From Bradyrhizobium sp. CSS354 (GTDB lineage Bacteria; Pseudomonadota; Alphaproteobacteria; Rhizobiales; Xanthobacteraceae), in the NCBI RefSeq assembly GCF_029051725.1, contig NZ_JAACFU010000021.1, positions 56,031 to 120,030 of the forward strand: a stretch of 64,000 nt of DNA. The letters are read 5' to 3'. Positions 63,718 through 64,000 of the stretch are shown one piece after another. Numbering within the stretch: position 1 is the stretch's first letter; every line of letters starts with the position of its first letter. A program made the translations under genes and the position numbers. The notes beneath the pieces are model-generated. The model had not been told where the DNA came from. It ran no database searches and was given only the letters and a program-made list of their open reading frames with translations.

Positions 63718-64000
63718 GAGGCAAAGCGGCCACCGATTCCGACGGAAGGCGGCCACCGATTCCGATCGAAAGCGGCCACCCGATCCGAACGAAGGCGGCC
63801 ACCCTGTTGATAGGGTGAGACGGGGGGCGTTGTCGGCAATCTGAACGGGGCAAGGTCCCTCCTTTTGCGGTTGACGCAATGGGAGGTCCGATGCCCGCCG
63901 AGAGATTGCCGATGCGGAAGATTCGAGAAGTTCTACGCCTGAAGTATGCCTGTGGGGTGAGCGATCGGGTGATCTCCCGATCGGTCGGGATCGGTCGCAC
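63718..64000 (+). mobile_element. Left end of a second IS21-family element
   Basis: After the bases TGCGGAATCCGA come four direct repeats of the form GCGGCCACCGATTCCGA at about 63725-63800, typical of multiple transposase-binding sites at IS21-family ends, then a leader and an istA start. The element runs out of the window. Its repeats differ from those of the element at 1504-4130, so it is a different subtype (IS408/IS1162-like). Confidence 0.7.
63891..64000 (+). CDS. istA: IstA transposase, N-terminal end only
   Basis: 36 codons from ATG 63891 (GGGAGG seven bases upstream): MPAERLPMRKIREVLRLKYA then GVSDRVISRSVGIGR, the helix-turn-helix start of IS21-family IstA. It continues past the window edge. 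Confidence 0.8.
   Translation, partial: MPAERLPMRKIREVLRLKYACGVSDRVISRSVGIGR

Overview
The window looks like part of a rhizobial symbiosis island, most like Bradyrhizobium: a complete Rhc-type (nodulation) type III secretion system, its regulator TtsI, tts-box promoters, a nod-box-like element, Nop effectors, and many decayed insertion sequences. The genus is inferred from gene content and family resemblance; no database search was possible.

Layout. 1-4.1 kb: the C-terminal end of an unknown gene, istB remnants, and an IS21-family element whose istA carries a one-base frameshift. 4.3-12.0 kb (minus): a giant SKWP-repeat effector of the RipS/XopAD type, split in two by a deletion inside its repeat array. 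Its C-terminal half carries an RNA-polymerase-like DGDFDGD motif, a RelA/SpoT-like motif and a shikimate-kinase domain. 12.2-15.7 kb: IS3 and paiB remnants and a disrupted nod box. 15.7-18.5 kb (plus): ttsI, secretin rhcC2 and a CpaD-like lipoprotein gene. 18.7-27.3 kb (minus): nopB-rhcJ-nolU-nolV-rhcN-y4yJ-rhcQ-rhcR-rhcS-rhcT-rhcU, tightly overlapping and headed by a tts box. 27.5-30.4 kb (plus): rhcC1 (nolW) and the translocon gene nopX with its tts box. 31.3-36.7 kb (plus): tts box, nopC, nopA, a perfect stem-loop, y4yQ, two small genes, rhcV, y4yS. 36.9-48 kb: IS remnants surrounding two tts-box effectors, a 779-aa protein of unknown activity and NopM (an LRR E3 ubiquitin ligase).

48.9-59.8 kb holds the most unusual locus: five large genes facing each other. 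Plus strand: an alpha/beta-hydrolase and a gingipain/caspase-like cysteine peptidase. Minus strand: a CHAT-peptidase/P-loop NTPase, a giant NTPase with a degenerate C-terminal CHAT domain, and an HExxH metallopeptidase. The parts resemble prokaryotic immunity or cell-death modules; this exact combination is one I do not recognise as a named system.

59.8-64 kb: a frameshifted DUF3616-like gene, small rhizobial proteins of unknown function, a tRNA-Arg-like 3' fragment (possible attachment site), an orphan methyltransferase, and the left end of a second IS21-family element that cuts a host gene.

How the parts act together: flavonoid/NodD induction is expected to raise TtsI, which binds tts boxes to switch on the secretion machine, pilus (NopA, NopB), translocon (NopX) and effectors (NopM and the 779-aa protein). 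The 49-60 kb cassette has no tts box and is probably independent of symbiosis.
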